DNA of 64,000 nucleotides from Puniceibacterium antarcticum (GTDB lineage: Bacteria > Pseudomonadota > Alphaproteobacteria > Rhodobacterales > Rhodobacteraceae), in NCBI RefSeq assembly GCF_002760615.1, contig NZ_AWWI01000066.1, positions 1-64,000 of the forward strand, read 5' to 3'. Below the pieces are notes generated by a model. The model searched no databases and had not been told where the DNA came from. It saw only the letters and a list, made by a program, of their open reading frames with translations. The position numbers and the translations under genes are program-made. Positions 37,636 to 47,878 of the stretch are shown here, in pieces; positions within the stretch are counted from its first letter, which is position 1, and every line of letters starts with the position of its first letter.

Positions 37636-38088
37636 TCAGATCAGGAGTCCTGCCGCCTTTTCGTGCCGCAGCAGCCAGACCTTTGTCTCGATCCCGCCGA
37701 CGCCCGAAAATCCACCCAGGCTGCTAGCGCCGAGCACCCTGTGGCAGGGGATAAGGATCGGAATCGGATTGCCGCCGCAGGCCTGACCGACCGCCTGCGC
37801 GGGCGCGCCGAGTTGTTTTGCGATGTCGCCATAGGTGCGGGTTTCCCCAAGGGGAATCGCCGACATCGTCGCGCAGACGGCGCGCTGGAAATCCGATCCC
37901 GGCGCGTGGAGCGGCAGGTCGAACACTGTCGCGGGATCGCTGAAATAGGCCGCAAGCTGGCGCGCCGCCGCGCGCAGCAGCGGGGTTTCGTCCGTGCCTG
38001 TCCCGCCCCAGGTAAGGGTGGTGATGGCGCCTTCCGTCTCAGTGACGGTCAGAAGGCCGAGGGGGGAGGGCAAAGTCCAGCGGGGCAT
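37636..38088 (-). CDS. ogt: Methylated-DNA-protein cysteine S-methyltransferase
   Basis: 150 residues. It repairs O6-alkylguanine by moving the alkyl group to C115 in the PCHRV motif (ILIPCHRVLGASSLGGFSGV). The N-terminal domain is reduced compared with Ada. GETRTYGDIAKQLGAP is the helix-turn-helix that holds DNA. Same strand as ileS, 79 bases away. Confidence 0.93.
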   Translation of the reverse strand: MPRWTLPSPLGLLTVTETEGAITTLTWGGTGTDETPLLRAAARQLAAYFSDPATVFDLPLHAPGSDFQRAVCATMSAIPLGETRTYGDIAKQLGAPAQAVGQACGGNPIPILIPCHRVLGASSLGGFSGVGGIETKVWLLRHEKAAGLLI

Positions 38089-38120
38089 GCCGCAAGATGC
38101 GCGAAAACCTCACGCGCTGT

Positions 38121-38158
38121 CCAGCCCGCCCATCCCGTTCGGGAGAAAGGCGGGCTGG
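38121..38158 (-). terminator. Hairpin after ileS
   Basis: Perfect 10-base arms CCAGCCCGCC and GGCGGGCTGG enclosing a smaller CCCG-TT-CGGG hairpin. It starts 10 bases beyond the ileS stop on the minus strand. No T-run follows. Confidence 0.55.
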
Positions 38159-38167
38159 GGGGGATGT

Positions 38168-41100
38168 TTAGCTCAGCGCGGCATCGCAGCGCGCGCAGGT
38201 GCCGGTATGGGCATGGGTGCCCACATCCGGCAGGATCTTCCAGCACCGCTGGCATTTGTCGCCTTCTGCTGGTTCGAAGACCACACCGATGCCCGGAACG
38301 TCGGGCAGGCGGAAGGCTTCGGCGGGGCTGGGGTCCGCTGTCAGCGTGATGTCCGAGGTGATGCAGACATCCTCGAATGCGACGGTTTTCAGCGCGGCGA
38401 GGGTGTCGGCGTCTTCGACATGAACAACCGGGGCAGCCTCAAGCGAGGCACCGATGACCTTGTCGATGCGCTGCATTTCAAGCGCTGCCGTGACGACGCG
38501 GCGGGCGCGACGCACCTTGGCCCATTTTGCACCCAGATCAGCATTCAGCCAGTCTGCCGGTGTTTCGGGCATGTCGACCAGATGAACCGAGGACTCTGTG
38601 CCCGGGAAGCGTTCCAGCCAGACCTCTTCCATCGTGAACACCAGAACTGGCGCAAGCCATGTGGTCAGACGGTGGAACAGGATGTCCATGACCGTGCGTG
38701 CGGCGCGGCGGCGCGCAGTGTCGCCATCGCAATAAAGCGCATCCTTGCGCACGTCGAAGTAGAACGCAGACAGCTCGACCGTGGCAAAGTTGAACAGCGC
38801 CTGGAACACGCCCTGGAAATCATAGACCGCATAGCCGGTGCGGACCTTTTCATCGAGTTCAGCCAGACGGTGCAGCACCCAGCGTTCCAGTTCGGGCATT
38901 TCCGACGGCGCGACGCGATCCGATTCCTCGAATGTGGACAAGGCCCCCAGCAGAAAGCGCATGGTATTGCGCAAGCGGCGGTAGCCATCTGCGGTGCCTT
39001 TGAGGATTTCCGGCCCGATGCGCAGGTCGGCGGTGTAATCCGCCTGGGCGACCCAAAGCCGCAGGATATCTGCGCCGTACTGTTGTACGACCTTGTCCGG
39101 GGCGACGGTGTTGCCCACGGATTTGGACATCTTGTTGCCCTTTTCATCCAGCGTAAAGCCGTGGGTCAGCACGCCCCGATAGGGCGCGCGGCCCTGCGTG
39201 CCGCAGCTTTGCAGCATGGAGGAATGGAACCAGCCGCGGTGCTGGTCGGTGCCTTCGAGGTAGAGATCGGCCAGCCCGTCGTCAGAGCCGTCTTCACGGT
39301 CGCGCAGCACAAAGGCGTGGGTCGAGCCAGAGTCGAACCAGACATCCAGAATGTCGAACACCTGTTCCCATTCGCTGGCGTCATAGTCATTGCCGAGGAA
39401 CCGCGCCTTGGCGCCGGGTTTGTACCAGGCATCGGCGCCTTCTTCCTCGAACGCCTGCAGCACGCGGGCGTTGACCGCCGGGTCGCGCAGCAGGAAATCG
39501 GGGTCGGTGGGCAAAGCACCCTTTTTGGTAAAGCAGGTGAGCGGCACACCCCAGGCGCGCTGACGCGACAGTACCCAGTCAGGGCGCGCTTCGATCATGG
39601 AATAAAGCCGGTTGCGCCCGGTCTGGGGCGTCCATGTGACCAGCTGGTCGATGGAGGTCAGCGCACGTTCGCGGATCGTTTTGCCATAGGTGTCCTGCCC
39701 GTCGCCGACGGGGCGGTCGATGGCGGCAAACCACTGCGGTGTGTTGCGGTAGATCACCGGCGCCTTGGAACGCCATGAGTGCGGGTAGGAATGTTTGATC
39801 TTGCCACGCGCCAGCAGGCCGCCAACCTCGACCAGCTTGTCGATGATTGCGGTGTTGGCATCGCCCTCCTTGCCATTGGGCTTGAGGATGCGCTTGCCAC
39901 CAAAGAACGGCAGGGTTTCGCGGAAGGAGCCGTCGTCCATCACGTTGTAGGTTATGACCTGTTCGAGCATGCCAAGGTCACGGTAAAGCTCGTATTCCTC
40001 CATCCCGTGGGACGGGGCGCAATGGACGAAACCGGTGCCTTCTTCGTCGGTGACAAAATCGGCGGCGCGGAAGTCGCGCGGATCGTCCCATTCGCCGTTC
40101 GAACCTTCGACACCTTGCAGCGGGTGGGTCAGCGTCATTCCGGCCAGCTGCGGCGGGGTCACACTGCGCACACGTCGCCACTGGCCCTCTTCCAGACGGG
40201 CGCGGGCAAAGGTCTGTGCCGCCAGCTTGTCAGCGAGGATATAGCGCTCTCCGGTGCTGACCCAGCTTTGCTCGGGCGTGTCGATGACTTCGTAAAGTCC
40301 ATAGTCGAATCCGGCACCATACACGACGGCCTTGTTCGACGGGATGGTCCAGGGTGTTGTTGTCCAGATCACCACATAGGCGCCGACCATGTCGTCAGAG
40401 GTGTCCGCCACCGCCTGTGCCACGGCCTCGCGGTCACCATCGGTCGCCTCTTCATCAGACAGCTCGACATCGGGCAGATCAAAGCTCGCCACGCGGAATT
40501 TCACCCAGACGGTAAAGCTTTCCTTGTCGTGATATTCGACCTCGGCTTCGGCCAAGGCGGTTTCCTCGATCGGGGACCACATCACCGGTTTGGAGCCTTG
40601 GTACAAGGTTCCGGTCATCAGGAACTTCTGAAATTCCTCGGCGATGATACGCTCGGCGCGGAAGTTCATCGTCAGATACGGATTATCCCACGTCCCGGTG
40701 ATACCAAGGCGTTTGAATTCCTCGCGCTGGATGTCGATCCAGCCCTCAGCGAACTTGCGGCATTCCTGACGGAAGTCGACGACATCGACCTTGTCCTTGT
40801 CCAGCCCCTTGGCGCGGTACTGTTCCTCGATCTTCCATTCGATGGGCAGGCCGTGGCAGTCCCAGCCGGGGATATAGCGTGCATCGCGGCCCAGCATCTG
40901 CTGCGAGCGGACCACCATATCCTTGAGGATCTTGTTCAGCGCATGGCCGATGTGCAGATTACCGTTGGCATACGGCGGGCCATCATGCAGGGTAAAGGGC
41001 TTGCGCGCCTCTGGCGTGCCCTTGGCGCCGGCTGCCTTTTCGCGGAGTTTTTCGTAAACCCCGATCTTTTCCCAACGCTCCAACCACTCCGGTTCGCGCT

Positions 41101-41188
41101 TGGGCAGGCCCGCGCGCATCGGGAAATCGGTCTGGGGCAGGTTCAGGGTGTCTTTGTAATCAACTGTTTCGGGCGTGTCGGCGCACAT
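38168..41188 (-). CDS. ileS: Isoleucyl-tRNA synthetase
   Basis: About 1006 residues. HIGH motif in [17 protein letters not shown] in [11 protein letters not shown], editing domain between, and a C-terminal zinc ribbon (CQRCW ... CARCD). That end marks the bacterial type 1 enzyme. The start at 41188 (MCADTPE) is preferred because GAGGACG lies eight bases upstream; an in-frame ATG six codons earlier (41206) has no site. Essential housekeeping gene. Confidence 0.95.
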   Translation of the reverse strand: MCADTPETVDYKDTLNLPQTDFPMRAGLPKREPEWLERWEKIGVYEKLREKAAGAKGTPEARKPFTLHDGPPYANGNLHIGHALNKILKDMVVRSQQMLGRDARYIPGWDCHGLPIEWKIEEQYRAKGLDKDKVDVVDFRQECRKFAEGWIDIQREEFKRLGITGTWDNPYLTMNFRAERIIAEEFQKFLMTGTLYQGSKPVMWSPIEETALAEAEVEYHDKESFTVWVKFRVASFDLPDVELSDEEATDGDREAVAQAVADTSDDMVGAYVVIWTTTPWTIPSNKAVVYGAGFDYGLYEVIDTPEQSWVSTGERYILADKLAAQTFARARLEEGQWRRVRSVTPPQLAGMTLTHPLQGVEGSNGEWDDPRDFRAADFVTDEEGTGFVHCAPSHGMEEYELYRDLGMLEQVITYNVMDDGSFRETLPFFGGKRILKPNGKEGDANTAIIDKLVEVGGLLARGKIKHSYPHSWRSKAPVIYRNTPQWFAAIDRPVGDGQDTYGKTIRERALTSIDQLVTWTPQTGRNRLYSMIEARPDWVLSRQRAWGVPLTCFTKKGALPTDPDFLLRDPAVNARVLQAFEEEGADAWYKPGAKARFLGNDYDASEWEQVFDILDVWFDSGSTHAFVLRDREDGSDDGLADLYLEGTDQHRGWFHSSMLQSCGTQGRAPYRGVLTHGFTLDEKGNKMSKSVGNTVAPDKVVQQYGADILRLWVAQADYTADLRIGPEILKGTADGYRRLRNTMRFLLGALSTFEESDRVAPSEMPELERWVLHRLAELDEKVRTGYAVYDFQGVFQALFNFATVELSAFYFDVRKDALYCDGDTARRRAARTVMDILFHRLTTWLAPVLVFTMEEVWLERFPGTESSVHLVDMPETPADWLNADLGAKWAKVRRARRVVTAALEMQRIDKVIGASLEAAPVVHVEDADTLAALKTVAFEDVCITSDITLTADPSPAEAFRLPDVPGIGVVFEPAEGDKCQRCWKILPDVGTHAHTGTCARCDAALS

Positions 41189-41410
41189 TTCGGGCGTCCT
41201 CGGCATACAACAAAATTTATGGGTGAGGGGCGGCGCGGCGGACCAGACGCCTTGTCCCGGCGCATCGTAAGGTTACGGCGCCGGGCATGTAATTCGAATG
41301 AGGGTCGCAAAGCTGCGTATCATGCGCGGCGTTATAGGCCTGCGGCAGGGCAGCGTCCAGAGGGCGGGCGCGTTTGTCTGCAGCGGGAAGGTCGCGATTG
41401 CGCGGATCGC

Positions 41411-43033
41411 TCAGGGATGCACATGTGCCCAGACCTGGCTGATCACGACCGACCCTTCGCCCACGGCCGAGGCGACGCGTTTCACCGATCCGGCGCGCAC
41501 ATCGCCCACGGCAAAGATCCCGGGGCGCGAAGTGGCATAGGGGCTGTCAGTGCCGCCGCCCGCCGCCGCGCCGGTCAGCACAAAGCCGCCTTTGTCCAGC
41601 TTCACGCAGTCCGACAGCCAGCCGGTATTGGGCGCCGCGCCCACCATCACGAACAACGCGCCGGTTTTCAGGCGCCAGTCCTGACCCGAGGCCTTGTCGC
41701 AGATCGTGACCGCGTCAAGCGCCTCGTCCCCGTGCAGGGCGATAACCTCGGTGCGGGTGTGGATGGTGATGCGCGGATGCGCCTTCAGCCGAGACAAAAG
41801 GTAGTCCGACATGGAAGAGGCGAGGCTTTCGCCCCGAACCAGCACATGCACATGCCCCACGCTGCGCGACAGGTACATCGCGGCCTGCCCTGCGGAATTG
41901 CCACCGCCGATGATCACCACATCGCTGTCGCGGCAGAACCGCGCCTCGATCTCGGTGGCGGCGTAGTAGATGCCGTTGCCCTCAAAATCCTCCAGCCGGT
42001 CAAGGGGCATCTTGCGGTATTGCACGCCGGTTGCCACCACTATTGCACGGGTGGATACGTCGCTGCCGTTGTCGAGTGTCAGATGGAACAGGGCCGCATC
42101 GTCATGCGACAGATGGGTGACGCGGCGCGGCATGGCAAAGCGGGTGCCGAATTTCATCGCCTGAATTTCGCCCCGGCCCACCAGATCCGATCCGGAAATG
42201 CCCGTGGGGAAGCCCATGTAATTCTCGATCCGGCTTGACGTGCCGGCCTGTCCGCCGATCGAGGTATCCTCGATCACCAGAGCCTTGAGCCCCTCGGCCC
42301 CGGCATAGACACCTGCGGCGACACCTGCCGGACCCGCGCCGACGATGACCACATCGAACACATCGCCTGAGGCGATGGGCAGATCCATCCCCAGCGCCTC
42401 GGCGACCTGCGACTGTGTCGGATCTGTCAGGGCCATGTCCTGCCCCAGCACCACCATGGGCGTCCCCGCCGGAATATTGCAGGAAAGCGCCAGCGCCTCA
42501 GCCTCTTCGCTGCCCAAGGCCACGTCACGCCATGGCAGACGGTTGCGCGACGCAAAGGCGGCGATCTGGCGCAGCCCACGCGATTGATCGAGCCCGACAA
42601 GGGTCAGGCCGACCTCCTGGCTTTCCAGCATGCGGCGGCGGCGGGCGGCAAAGACCGAGACGATGATGTCCGACATCTCGGGGATTTCGGACATCAGACG
42701 CAGCACCGCCTCGCGCGGGACAAACAGGATTTCCGAGCGCTGCACCGCGCGGCTGCCCAGCAGCGCCTTTGTGCCGTGCAGAAATCCGAGCTCGCCCACA
42801 AATTGCGTCGCCCCCATGGTGAATCCGCCGTAGCGTTTGCCGGTCTTGGGATCAAACGCCTCAAGTTCGCCGGACAGGACATAGGGGAAATGGGTGACCG
42901 GCGCGCCGCCGTCCTGCACGATGTCCCCGGGATCCAGCACCCGCCGCTCACCATGTTTGTGCAGGGCGGTGACATGGCTGTCGTGCAGCGGGGTGCGGGT
43001 CAATGTGGCAAGATCTGCGGCAAAGCTTTCCAC
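41411..43033 (-). CDS. cNMP-binding domain fused to a thioredoxin-reductase-like flavoprotein
   Basis: 540 residues. Residues about 15-130 form a CRP-type cyclic-nucleotide-binding fold (VLSGELEAFDPKTGK, FVGELGFLHG). From about 225 to the end is a FAD/NAD(P) module (VVIVGAGPAGVAAGVYA, VVIIGGGNSAGQAAMYL, GIFAVGDVRAGSVKRVASAVGEG). The redox CxxC of thioredoxin reductase is absent; the position reads YYAATEIEA. So it is not a normal disulfide reductase. GTG start at 43033 preceded by AAGGGAT. Four bases follow the ycjF-like stop. Confidence 0.85.
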   Translation of the reverse strand: MESFAADLATLTRTPLHDSHVTALHKHGERRVLDPGDIVQDGGAPVTHFPYVLSGELEAFDPKTGKRYGGFTMGATQFVGELGFLHGTKALLGSRAVQRSEILFVPREAVLRLMSEIPEMSDIIVSVFAARRRRMLESQEVGLTLVGLDQSRGLRQIAAFASRNRLPWRDVALGSEEAEALALSCNIPAGTPMVVLGQDMALTDPTQSQVAEALGMDLPIASGDVFDVVIVGAGPAGVAAGVYAGAEGLKALVIEDTSIGGQAGTSSRIENYMGFPTGISGSDLVGRGEIQAMKFGTRFAMPRRVTHLSHDDAALFHLTLDNGSDVSTRAIVVATGVQYRKMPLDRLEDFEGNGIYYAATEIEARFCRDSDVVIIGGGNSAGQAAMYLSRSVGHVHVLVRGESLASSMSDYLLSRLKAHPRITIHTRTEVIALHGDEALDAVTICDKASGQDWRLKTGALFVMVGAAPNTGWLSDCVKLDKGGFVLTGAAAGGGTDSPYATSRPGIFAVGDVRAGSVKRVASAVGEGSVVISQVWAHVHP

Positions 43034-43037
43034 GGTG

Positions 43038-44048
43038 CTATCCCTTGTCAGAGGTGAACAGCCCGGACAGGGCCGTGCGGATGATGCTGCGCACCGAGGG
43101 GCGCGCCTTGCGGCCAAAGGGCAGGGGGCGGCAGACCTCCATCGCGGCAACGCCGACCCGCGCAGTCAGAGCGCCGTTCACCAGCCCTTCGCCAAAGCGG
43201 CGGGACAGCTTGGCAAGCACACCGCCGCCCAGGATGGGTTCCAACATATCCTCGCCCACGGCCACAGCACCAGTTGCCACAAGGTGGGACATCACCGCCC
43301 GGGTCAGCCGCCAGCTCCCCAGAGTGCCGGACCGCCCGCCATAGATTTCGGCGATGCGGCGGATCATGCGCAGGTTCTGGCTGAGCGCTGCGGCGACATC
43401 GGCAAAGGCCAGCGGCACGAGGGCGGTCACGGTTGCGACCTGCCGGGCGGCGGCCTCGACTTCGCGCCGCGCGGCAAGGTCAAGCGGCGCCAGCAGTTCC
43501 TGTTCCGCAAGATCGAACAGGGCAACGGCATCGAACATGTCGCCCTGCCGTTCTGCCAGCCGCTCGCGGCCCCATTTCGTATCCTCGCGGCCCGTGTAGA
43601 GGCCGGTGAGGTCGTCGATCACCTTGCGCGCGGCGCTCAGATCTTCGGCTGCAAGGGCGGATGCCGCAGCGCGGTGCAAGTGGTCGATGCGCTTGAGGCG
43701 GGAAAAGACCGACAGTTCCTTGATCACGATCATCAGCACGACGGCGAGGAACAGCGCAAACAGCACCGCCACCGCGTAGCCCAGCAGGGGCACGCTTGCG
43801 ATCAGGTTCGCAACGAAGGCCCATGCGGCGATGGAAGCGATTGTGCCGATGATCCCGCTGAGCAGGGCCCAGAACCACCGGGCGAGCCTTGATCCGGGGC
43901 GCGCCGCCAGTGCTGCTGCGGTGGCCATTGCCTGACCCGTGGGCGGCGCAGTGTCGAGATCTGGCACAGGAGGGGCCTCGGACGGGCCGGGGCGGGGCGT
44001 GTCGCTGTCATCAAGGTTGATCAGGACGGGACCTTTGGGGGGGATCAT
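43038..44048 (-). CDS. ycjF: YcjF/TIGR01620 family inner-membrane protein
   Basis: 336 residues. Proline-rich cytoplasmic N-terminus, two membrane helices at about residues 60-82 and 86-110, then a helical DUF697-like C-terminal part (QVATVTALVPLAFADVAAALSQNLRMIRRIAEIYGG). In enterobacteria it pairs with YcjX, encoded two genes upstream here. Function unknown, envelope-stress associated. Overlaps the GNAT gene by 4 bases. Confidence 0.88.
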   Translation of the reverse strand: MIPPKGPVLINLDDSDTPRPGPSEAPPVPDLDTAPPTGQAMATAAALAARPGSRLARWFWALLSGIIGTIASIAAWAFVANLIASVPLLGYAVAVLFALFLAVVLMIVIKELSVFSRLKRIDHLHRAAASALAAEDLSAARKVIDDLTGLYTGREDTKWGRERLAERQGDMFDAVALFDLAEQELLAPLDLAARREVEAAARQVATVTALVPLAFADVAAALSQNLRMIRRIAEIYGGRSGTLGSWRLTRAVMSHLVATGAVAVGEDMLEPILGGGVLAKLSRRFGEGLVNGALTARVGVAAMEVCRPLPFGRKARPSVRSIIRTALSGLFTSDKG

Positions 44049-44542
44049 GACTTTGCCTTTGCTGCGGAGGCGGGACGACGGGGGGCTGCATGCATGGTGG
44101 GTCTTTGCCAGCGCAGCAGGACATCCGGCAGCCGCTCTTCATTGTCGCGCCCGTCGGTGCGGCGCAGTTCTATAAAGCCTTCGCGCCGGTAGAACCGTTG
44201 CGCCCCCTCATTGGCCTGAAAGGTCCAGAGCGTCAGCGCGTCCGAGGCTGCTTTTGCATGCTCCAGTAGCGCGCGCCCTACACCTGAGTTGCGGGCAGGG
44301 GGGGCGATGAACAGGGCATTCACCTCGTCCCGGTCGCGGGCGATAAAGCCAAGAGGCACCTGTTCGTCACTGTCTTCGGCGACGGTGACCCATCCCCTGT
44401 CGATCATCACGCCAACAAAGGAGATATCTTCGGCACCCGAATGCAGCCGGGGTTTCCATGGATTTTCAAGCACGGCAGCAGTCAGCATCGCGCCGAGTTT
44501 GCCTGCATCGGTCGAACGGGCGGGGCGCAGCACAAGGCTCAC
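44045..44542 (-). CDS. GNAT family N-acetyltransferase between ycjX and ycjF
   Basis: 165 residues. Motif A is ALFIAPPARNSGVGRALLEHAKAASD, and the C-terminal AQRFYRREGFIELRRTDG matches the GNAT end. It is inserted between ycjX and ycjF with 4-base overlaps on both sides, so it is translated with them; such a GNAT partner is not part of the pair in enterobacteria. Target unknown. Confidence 0.85.
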   Translation of the reverse strand: MSLVLRPARSTDAGKLGAMLTAAVLENPWKPRLHSGAEDISFVGVMIDRGWVTVAEDSDEQVPLGFIARDRDEVNALFIAPPARNSGVGRALLEHAKAASDALTLWTFQANEGAQRFYRREGFIELRRTDGRDNEERLPDVLLRWQRPTMHAAPRRPASAAKAKS

Positions 44543-45954
44543 AGCTTGTCCCCGATCAGGAACTGTGCGGCGCGGTCAAGCCGGATGTGCGGCGGGCCTT
44601 CGCCCGGTTTCAGGGACAGCGGTGCGGGGGCAAAGGACATGATCTGGTAATCCTGATCCAGCCAGCTTTCCGCCCCCGCCCGCGCCGGACCCAGCAGATG
44701 CGCCGGGTCCTCGGGCAGTTCACCGGGGTAAAACGCCGCCTCCCGCCCGGTGTCGAGCAGCCTGCCGCGCACACAGTTCAGGGTCTGGCCGTTGTGCTGG
44801 AGCGTCTCTTCGACCGTCGCGCGCAGAGAGGCGAGCGACATGGCCTGCGTTTCCGCGCCGGCAAAGCGGGCGCGGTCGCGGGCGTCGCGGGTCAGCGCCT
44901 CCATGATCGCGCTCAGGCGGGCGTGCTGGGTGTGGTGCAGATGATCAGCCTTGGTCGCTGCAAACAGAATCTTTTCCACCCGCTTGCCGCGCAGAAGCTG
45001 CGTCAGAAAGGCGTTGCGCCCGGGGCGGAAGGCCGAAAGCAGATCGGCCATGGTGCGGCGCAGATCCTCAATCGCGATGGGGCCTTTGTGGATCGCACCC
45101 AGAGCATCGACCAGCACGATCTGCCGGTCGAGCCGTGCGAAATGGTTGCGAAAGAACGGCTGCACGACCTGTGATTTATACGCCTCGAACCGGCGGTCCA
45201 TCTCGCGCCAGAGCGATTTGCGCGGTGCCTTGTCCTGTGGCGGGAGGGGCGCAAATGTCAGCACCGGAGAGCCGGACATTTCGCCGGGCAGCAGGAACCG
45301 CCCCGGGGTCAGGTCGGAATAGCCGTCCTTGCGCGCCGCTTCGAGATAGGCGGTGAAAGATTGCGCAAGGTGTTTGGCACGGCTTTCTTCGAAGGCTTGC
45401 GTGCTGTCCTCGGCCTGCGCCTGTGCCAGAAACTGCATGGCGCTGGGGCGGGTGGTGAGGCGCGCCAGCGTTTCCTGCGACCAGTCTGCATAGGATTTTT
45501 CCATCAGCGCGAGATCGAGTAGCCATTCGCCGGGATAGTCGATGATGTCCAGATGCACGGTGCGAGGTCCCTGCAGCCCCGCCAGCAGGCCCGAAGGACG
45601 TACCTTGAGTGACAGACGCAACTCAGAAATGTTGCGAGTGCTTTCGGGCCAGTGCGGCATGCGGGCTGTCAGCGCGCCAAGGTGGTCTTCGTAATCGAAA
45701 CGCGGGATCGTGTCATCGGGCTGGGGTTGCAGATAGGCGGCCTGAATGCGGCCGTCAGCGGCGGCCAGCAGTCCGGGCATGCGGCCCCTGTCCAGCAGGT
45801 TCGCAATAAGTGAGGTCAGGAACACCGTCTTGCCCGACCGTGCAAGCCCGGTCACACCCAGCCGGATCACCGTATCGGAAAAGGCGCCGGACATGGTGCC
45901 GGTCACGTTTTCGATGCTGCGCGTCAGCCTGTCGGCGATGGTTCCTATGACCAC
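44539..45954 (-). CDS. ycjX: YcjX family P-loop ATPase/GTPase-like protein
   Basis: 471 residues. Walker [10 protein letters not shown] at residues 36-44, then the YcjX-specific stretches [15 protein letters not shown] and [14 protein letters not shown]. Upregulated by heat or phage-shock stress in other bacteria, role unknown. First gene of a four-gene run: ycjX, GNAT, ycjF, flavoprotein. Divergent from truA, 110 bases apart. Confidence 0.9.
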   Translation of the reverse strand: MVIGTIADRLTRSIENVTGTMSGAFSDTVIRLGVTGLARSGKTVFLTSLIANLLDRGRMPGLLAAADGRIQAAYLQPQPDDTIPRFDYEDHLGALTARMPHWPESTRNISELRLSLKVRPSGLLAGLQGPRTVHLDIIDYPGEWLLDLALMEKSYADWSQETLARLTTRPSAMQFLAQAQAEDSTQAFEESRAKHLAQSFTAYLEAARKDGYSDLTPGRFLLPGEMSGSPVLTFAPLPPQDKAPRKSLWREMDRRFEAYKSQVVQPFFRNHFARLDRQIVLVDALGAIHKGPIAIEDLRRTMADLLSAFRPGRNAFLTQLLRGKRVEKILFAATKADHLHHTQHARLSAIMEALTRDARDRARFAGAETQAMSLASLRATVEETLQHNGQTLNCVRGRLLDTGREAAFYPGELPEDPAHLLGPARAGAESWLDQDYQIMSFAPAPLSLKPGEGPPHIRLDRAAQFLIGDKL

Positions 45955-46064
45955 GTGGCGGTTCCCTCGTTTTGCTGTCCGGTTTCAAGATAGACATGCG
46001 CGGGCGCGGGTGCCAGTGCCTGCAGGGGGATTGTCTGGGGCCTGAGGGCGTTATAACAGGCAGC

Positions 46065-46832
46065 ATGCCCAGATATGCCCTGAGAATCGAATATAATGGC
46101 GCGCCGTTTTCCGGCTGGCAGCGGCAGTCTGAGCAGCCCTCGGTTCAGGGTGCGATCGAGGCGGCGCTGGCGCGGCTTGAGCCGGGTGAGCACACAATTG
46201 CCGCCGCGGGGCGCACCGATGCCGGGGTGCATGCGCGCGGGCAGGTCTGCCACTGCGATCTGGACAGGGAGTGGGACCCTTTCCGCCTGTCCGAGGCCCT
46301 GAATTTCCACCTCAAGCCTGCTCCGGTGGCCGTGGTTTCCGCCGCGCTGGCACCTCATGACTGGCATGCGCGCTTTTCGGCGAACGAGCGGCACTATCTT
46401 TACCGCATCCTGTCCCGCCGGGCGCCGGCCACGATGGAGGCCGGACTGGTCTGGCGGGTGAACCATATGCTCGACCTGTCGGCCATGCGCGAAGGGGCGG
46501 CGCATCTGGTGGGGCTGCATGATTTCACCACTTTCCGGTCCATGTCCTGTCAGGCGAAGTCGCCGATTAAGACGCTGGACGAACTGAATATCGTTGCGGT
46601 GGAAACAGATGCGGGTACGGAATTTCAATTCCGAGTGCGCGCGCGGTCGTTTTTGCACAATCAGGTGCGCAGCTTTGTTGGAACGCTGGAACGTGTCGGA
46701 TCTGGAGGCTGGACGCCGCAGGCTGTCGGCGAAGCTCTTGCGGCACAGGATCGTGCGGCCTGTGGCCCGGTGGCGCCGCCGCAGGGGCTCGCGTTGATGG
46801 CGGTCGGTTATCCAGAGGATCCGTTCGTCTGA
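46065..46832 (+). CDS. truA: tRNA pseudouridine synthase A
   Basis: 255 residues. It modifies U38-U40 of the tRNA anticodon arm. The catalytic Asp is D52 in [15 protein letters not shown]; the NFHLKP and [15 protein letters not shown] motifs are present. The start [12 protein letters not shown] is at 46065; a longer frame to 45972 overlaps the ycjX promoter and is unlikely. Convergent with the DUF3726-like gene. Confidence 0.94.
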   Translation: MPRYALRIEYNGAPFSGWQRQSEQPSVQGAIEAALARLEPGEHTIAAAGRTDAGVHARGQVCHCDLDREWDPFRLSEALNFHLKPAPVAVVSAALAPHDWHARFSANERHYLYRILSRRAPATMEAGLVWRVNHMLDLSAMREGAAHLVGLHDFTTFRSMSCQAKSPIKTLDELNIVAVETDAGTEFQFRVRARSFLHNQVRSFVGTLERVGSGGWTPQAVGEALAAQDRAACGPVAPPQGLALMAVGYPEDPFV

Positions 46833-46883
46833 TCGGTGCGGATGTCGGGTAACTCTTGCGTCGTATTGGGCGGGCGCGCTGCG

Positions 46884-47339
46884 TTACATGCTGCGGGTTG
46901 CCATCCGCCTGAGGCTTTCAATCAGGGCATCCGGCGCTGAAACCTGCGGCATTTCTGCGCTGGCGGGCCGGGTCGTATCTGCGACGATGCGCAGGCGGCG
47001 CAGATCGGCGCGGTGCACAACCTCGAATTCATCAAGATGCACTGGCAGAAGCTGCGCATAGCTTTTTGCAAGATCGGCGTCCTTTTGGTTCAGCGTCATC
47101 TCGACCGTTCCGTCCAATACGGCACAGGCCGCCAAAAGGTCGCGCAGCATCAGCGGCAGGCGCAGGATGGGGCTGTCATCGGGATCCCGCAGCGCGCTTA
47201 GCAGCGCCTCGCAATTGCGACCCTCTGCCACGTGCCGGACTGCGGCACGACCAAATGTCTCGGCCTGGGGCTTTTCAAACCCTCGCGCACGTGCAGCACG
47301 TGTCGCCAAGGTCTGGAGATCCAGAGTGATGCTTTTCAT
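46884..47339 (-). CDS. DUF3726-like protein, function unknown
   Basis: 151 residues, no membrane segment or signal peptide. The N-terminus (LQTLATRAARARGFEKPQAETFGRAAVRHVAEG) resembles the 'ALARKAARGAG...AEEAGKA' start of the DUF3726 family found mostly in roseobacters (uncertain). The start at 47339 has AAAGGA eight bases upstream and overlaps the stop of a small frame in ATGA. It lies behind a palindrome at 47563-47582. Confidence 0.65.
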   Translation of the reverse strand: MKSITLDLQTLATRAARARGFEKPQAETFGRAAVRHVAEGRNCEALLSALRDPDDSPILRLPLMLRDLLAACAVLDGTVEMTLNQKDADLAKSYAQLLPVHLDEFEVVHRADLRRLRIVADTTRPASAEMPQVSAPDALIESLRRMATRSM

Positions 47340-47524
47340 GACAGAAATCCTTTGGAGGCAGCGTTGTCCGTGACCGTCATCCCGACGACAGGTGGCAATA
47401 GCGCGGTCGCACCATTTGCAAAAAGGCGCGACCGCGTCTTGCCCGTGACAAAGCCGGTGGTCCGGAACCGGTCCGCCGCTGCCATGTCGGGTGCGGTCAT
47501 GGAGAAATCTGCGACATGTTTCAT
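47336..47524 (-). CDS. Possible 62-residue protein coupled to the DUF3726-like gene
   Basis: A frame beginning MKHVADFSMTAPDMAAADRF and ending DNAASKGFLS has codon use like its neighbours (third bases mostly G or C) and ends in an ATGA overlap with the DUF3726-like gene. The ribosome site is weak (AAGGGT directly before the ATG). A competing in-frame extension of the downstream gene up to 47561 (MKLFGRVDRSEG...) has poorer composition. No family recognised. Confidence 0.4.
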   Translation of the reverse strand: MKHVADFSMTAPDMAAADRFRTTGFVTGKTRSRLFANGATALLPPVVGMTVTDNAASKGFLS

Positions 47525-47562
47525 ACCCTTCAGAACGGTCGACACGACCAAAGAGTTTCATG

Positions 47563-47582
47563 ACGTTAGATTTACCTAACGT
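47563..47582. promoter_or_regulatory. Operator-like palindrome
   Basis: ACGTTAG-ATTTAC-CTAACGT, a perfect 7-base inverted repeat in a high-GC genome, placed about 40 bases upstream of the start of the small frame at 47524. It suits a TetR-family or similar dimeric regulator. No regulator is adjacent. Confidence 0.5.
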
Positions 47583-47878
47583 TATCTCGGCTGAATTCCG
47601 CGCAAGACAGGGCTTGCGCGCTGGACGCTTCAGGTGCGAGAGTTCGGCTCTCCAGCGCGTTTTCGGGCTCTTCGCCAGAGATTTGTCAGAAAAGCTTGCA
47701 ATGTGTGCAAAGCGCTGTAATGAGCGGTCGCATGAACAGCGCATTGCATATCCGACGACTCGCCTGAGTCCCCTCCTGTGCCCGGAAAACCGGGTGCTTT
47801 GCCTGTTCATATCCCCTGATAACTTGACTTGGCCCGGCGTGCTTGGCACCAATCGGGCTTCTTACAAAGGGTAGACCC
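47583..47878. other. Intergenic region upstream of argD
   Basis: Contains an 8-base inverted repeat CGCGCAAG-ACAGGG-CTTGCGCG at 47599-47620 and, near argD, the AAAGGGTAG ribosome site. A TTGACT at 47824 could be a -35 element. No gene was recognised. Confidence 0.45.

Noticed and set aside
37994-39778. 594-codon and following 819-codon (to 42238) plus-strand open frames
   Set aside because: Antisense to ileS and the flavoprotein gene; His/Gly/Gln-rich shadow translations from high GC codon use.
47340-47852. N-terminal extension of the DUF3726-like gene
   Set aside because: Cys/His/Arg-rich composition, no ribosome site; crosses an operator palindrome. The start at 47339 has AAAGGA.
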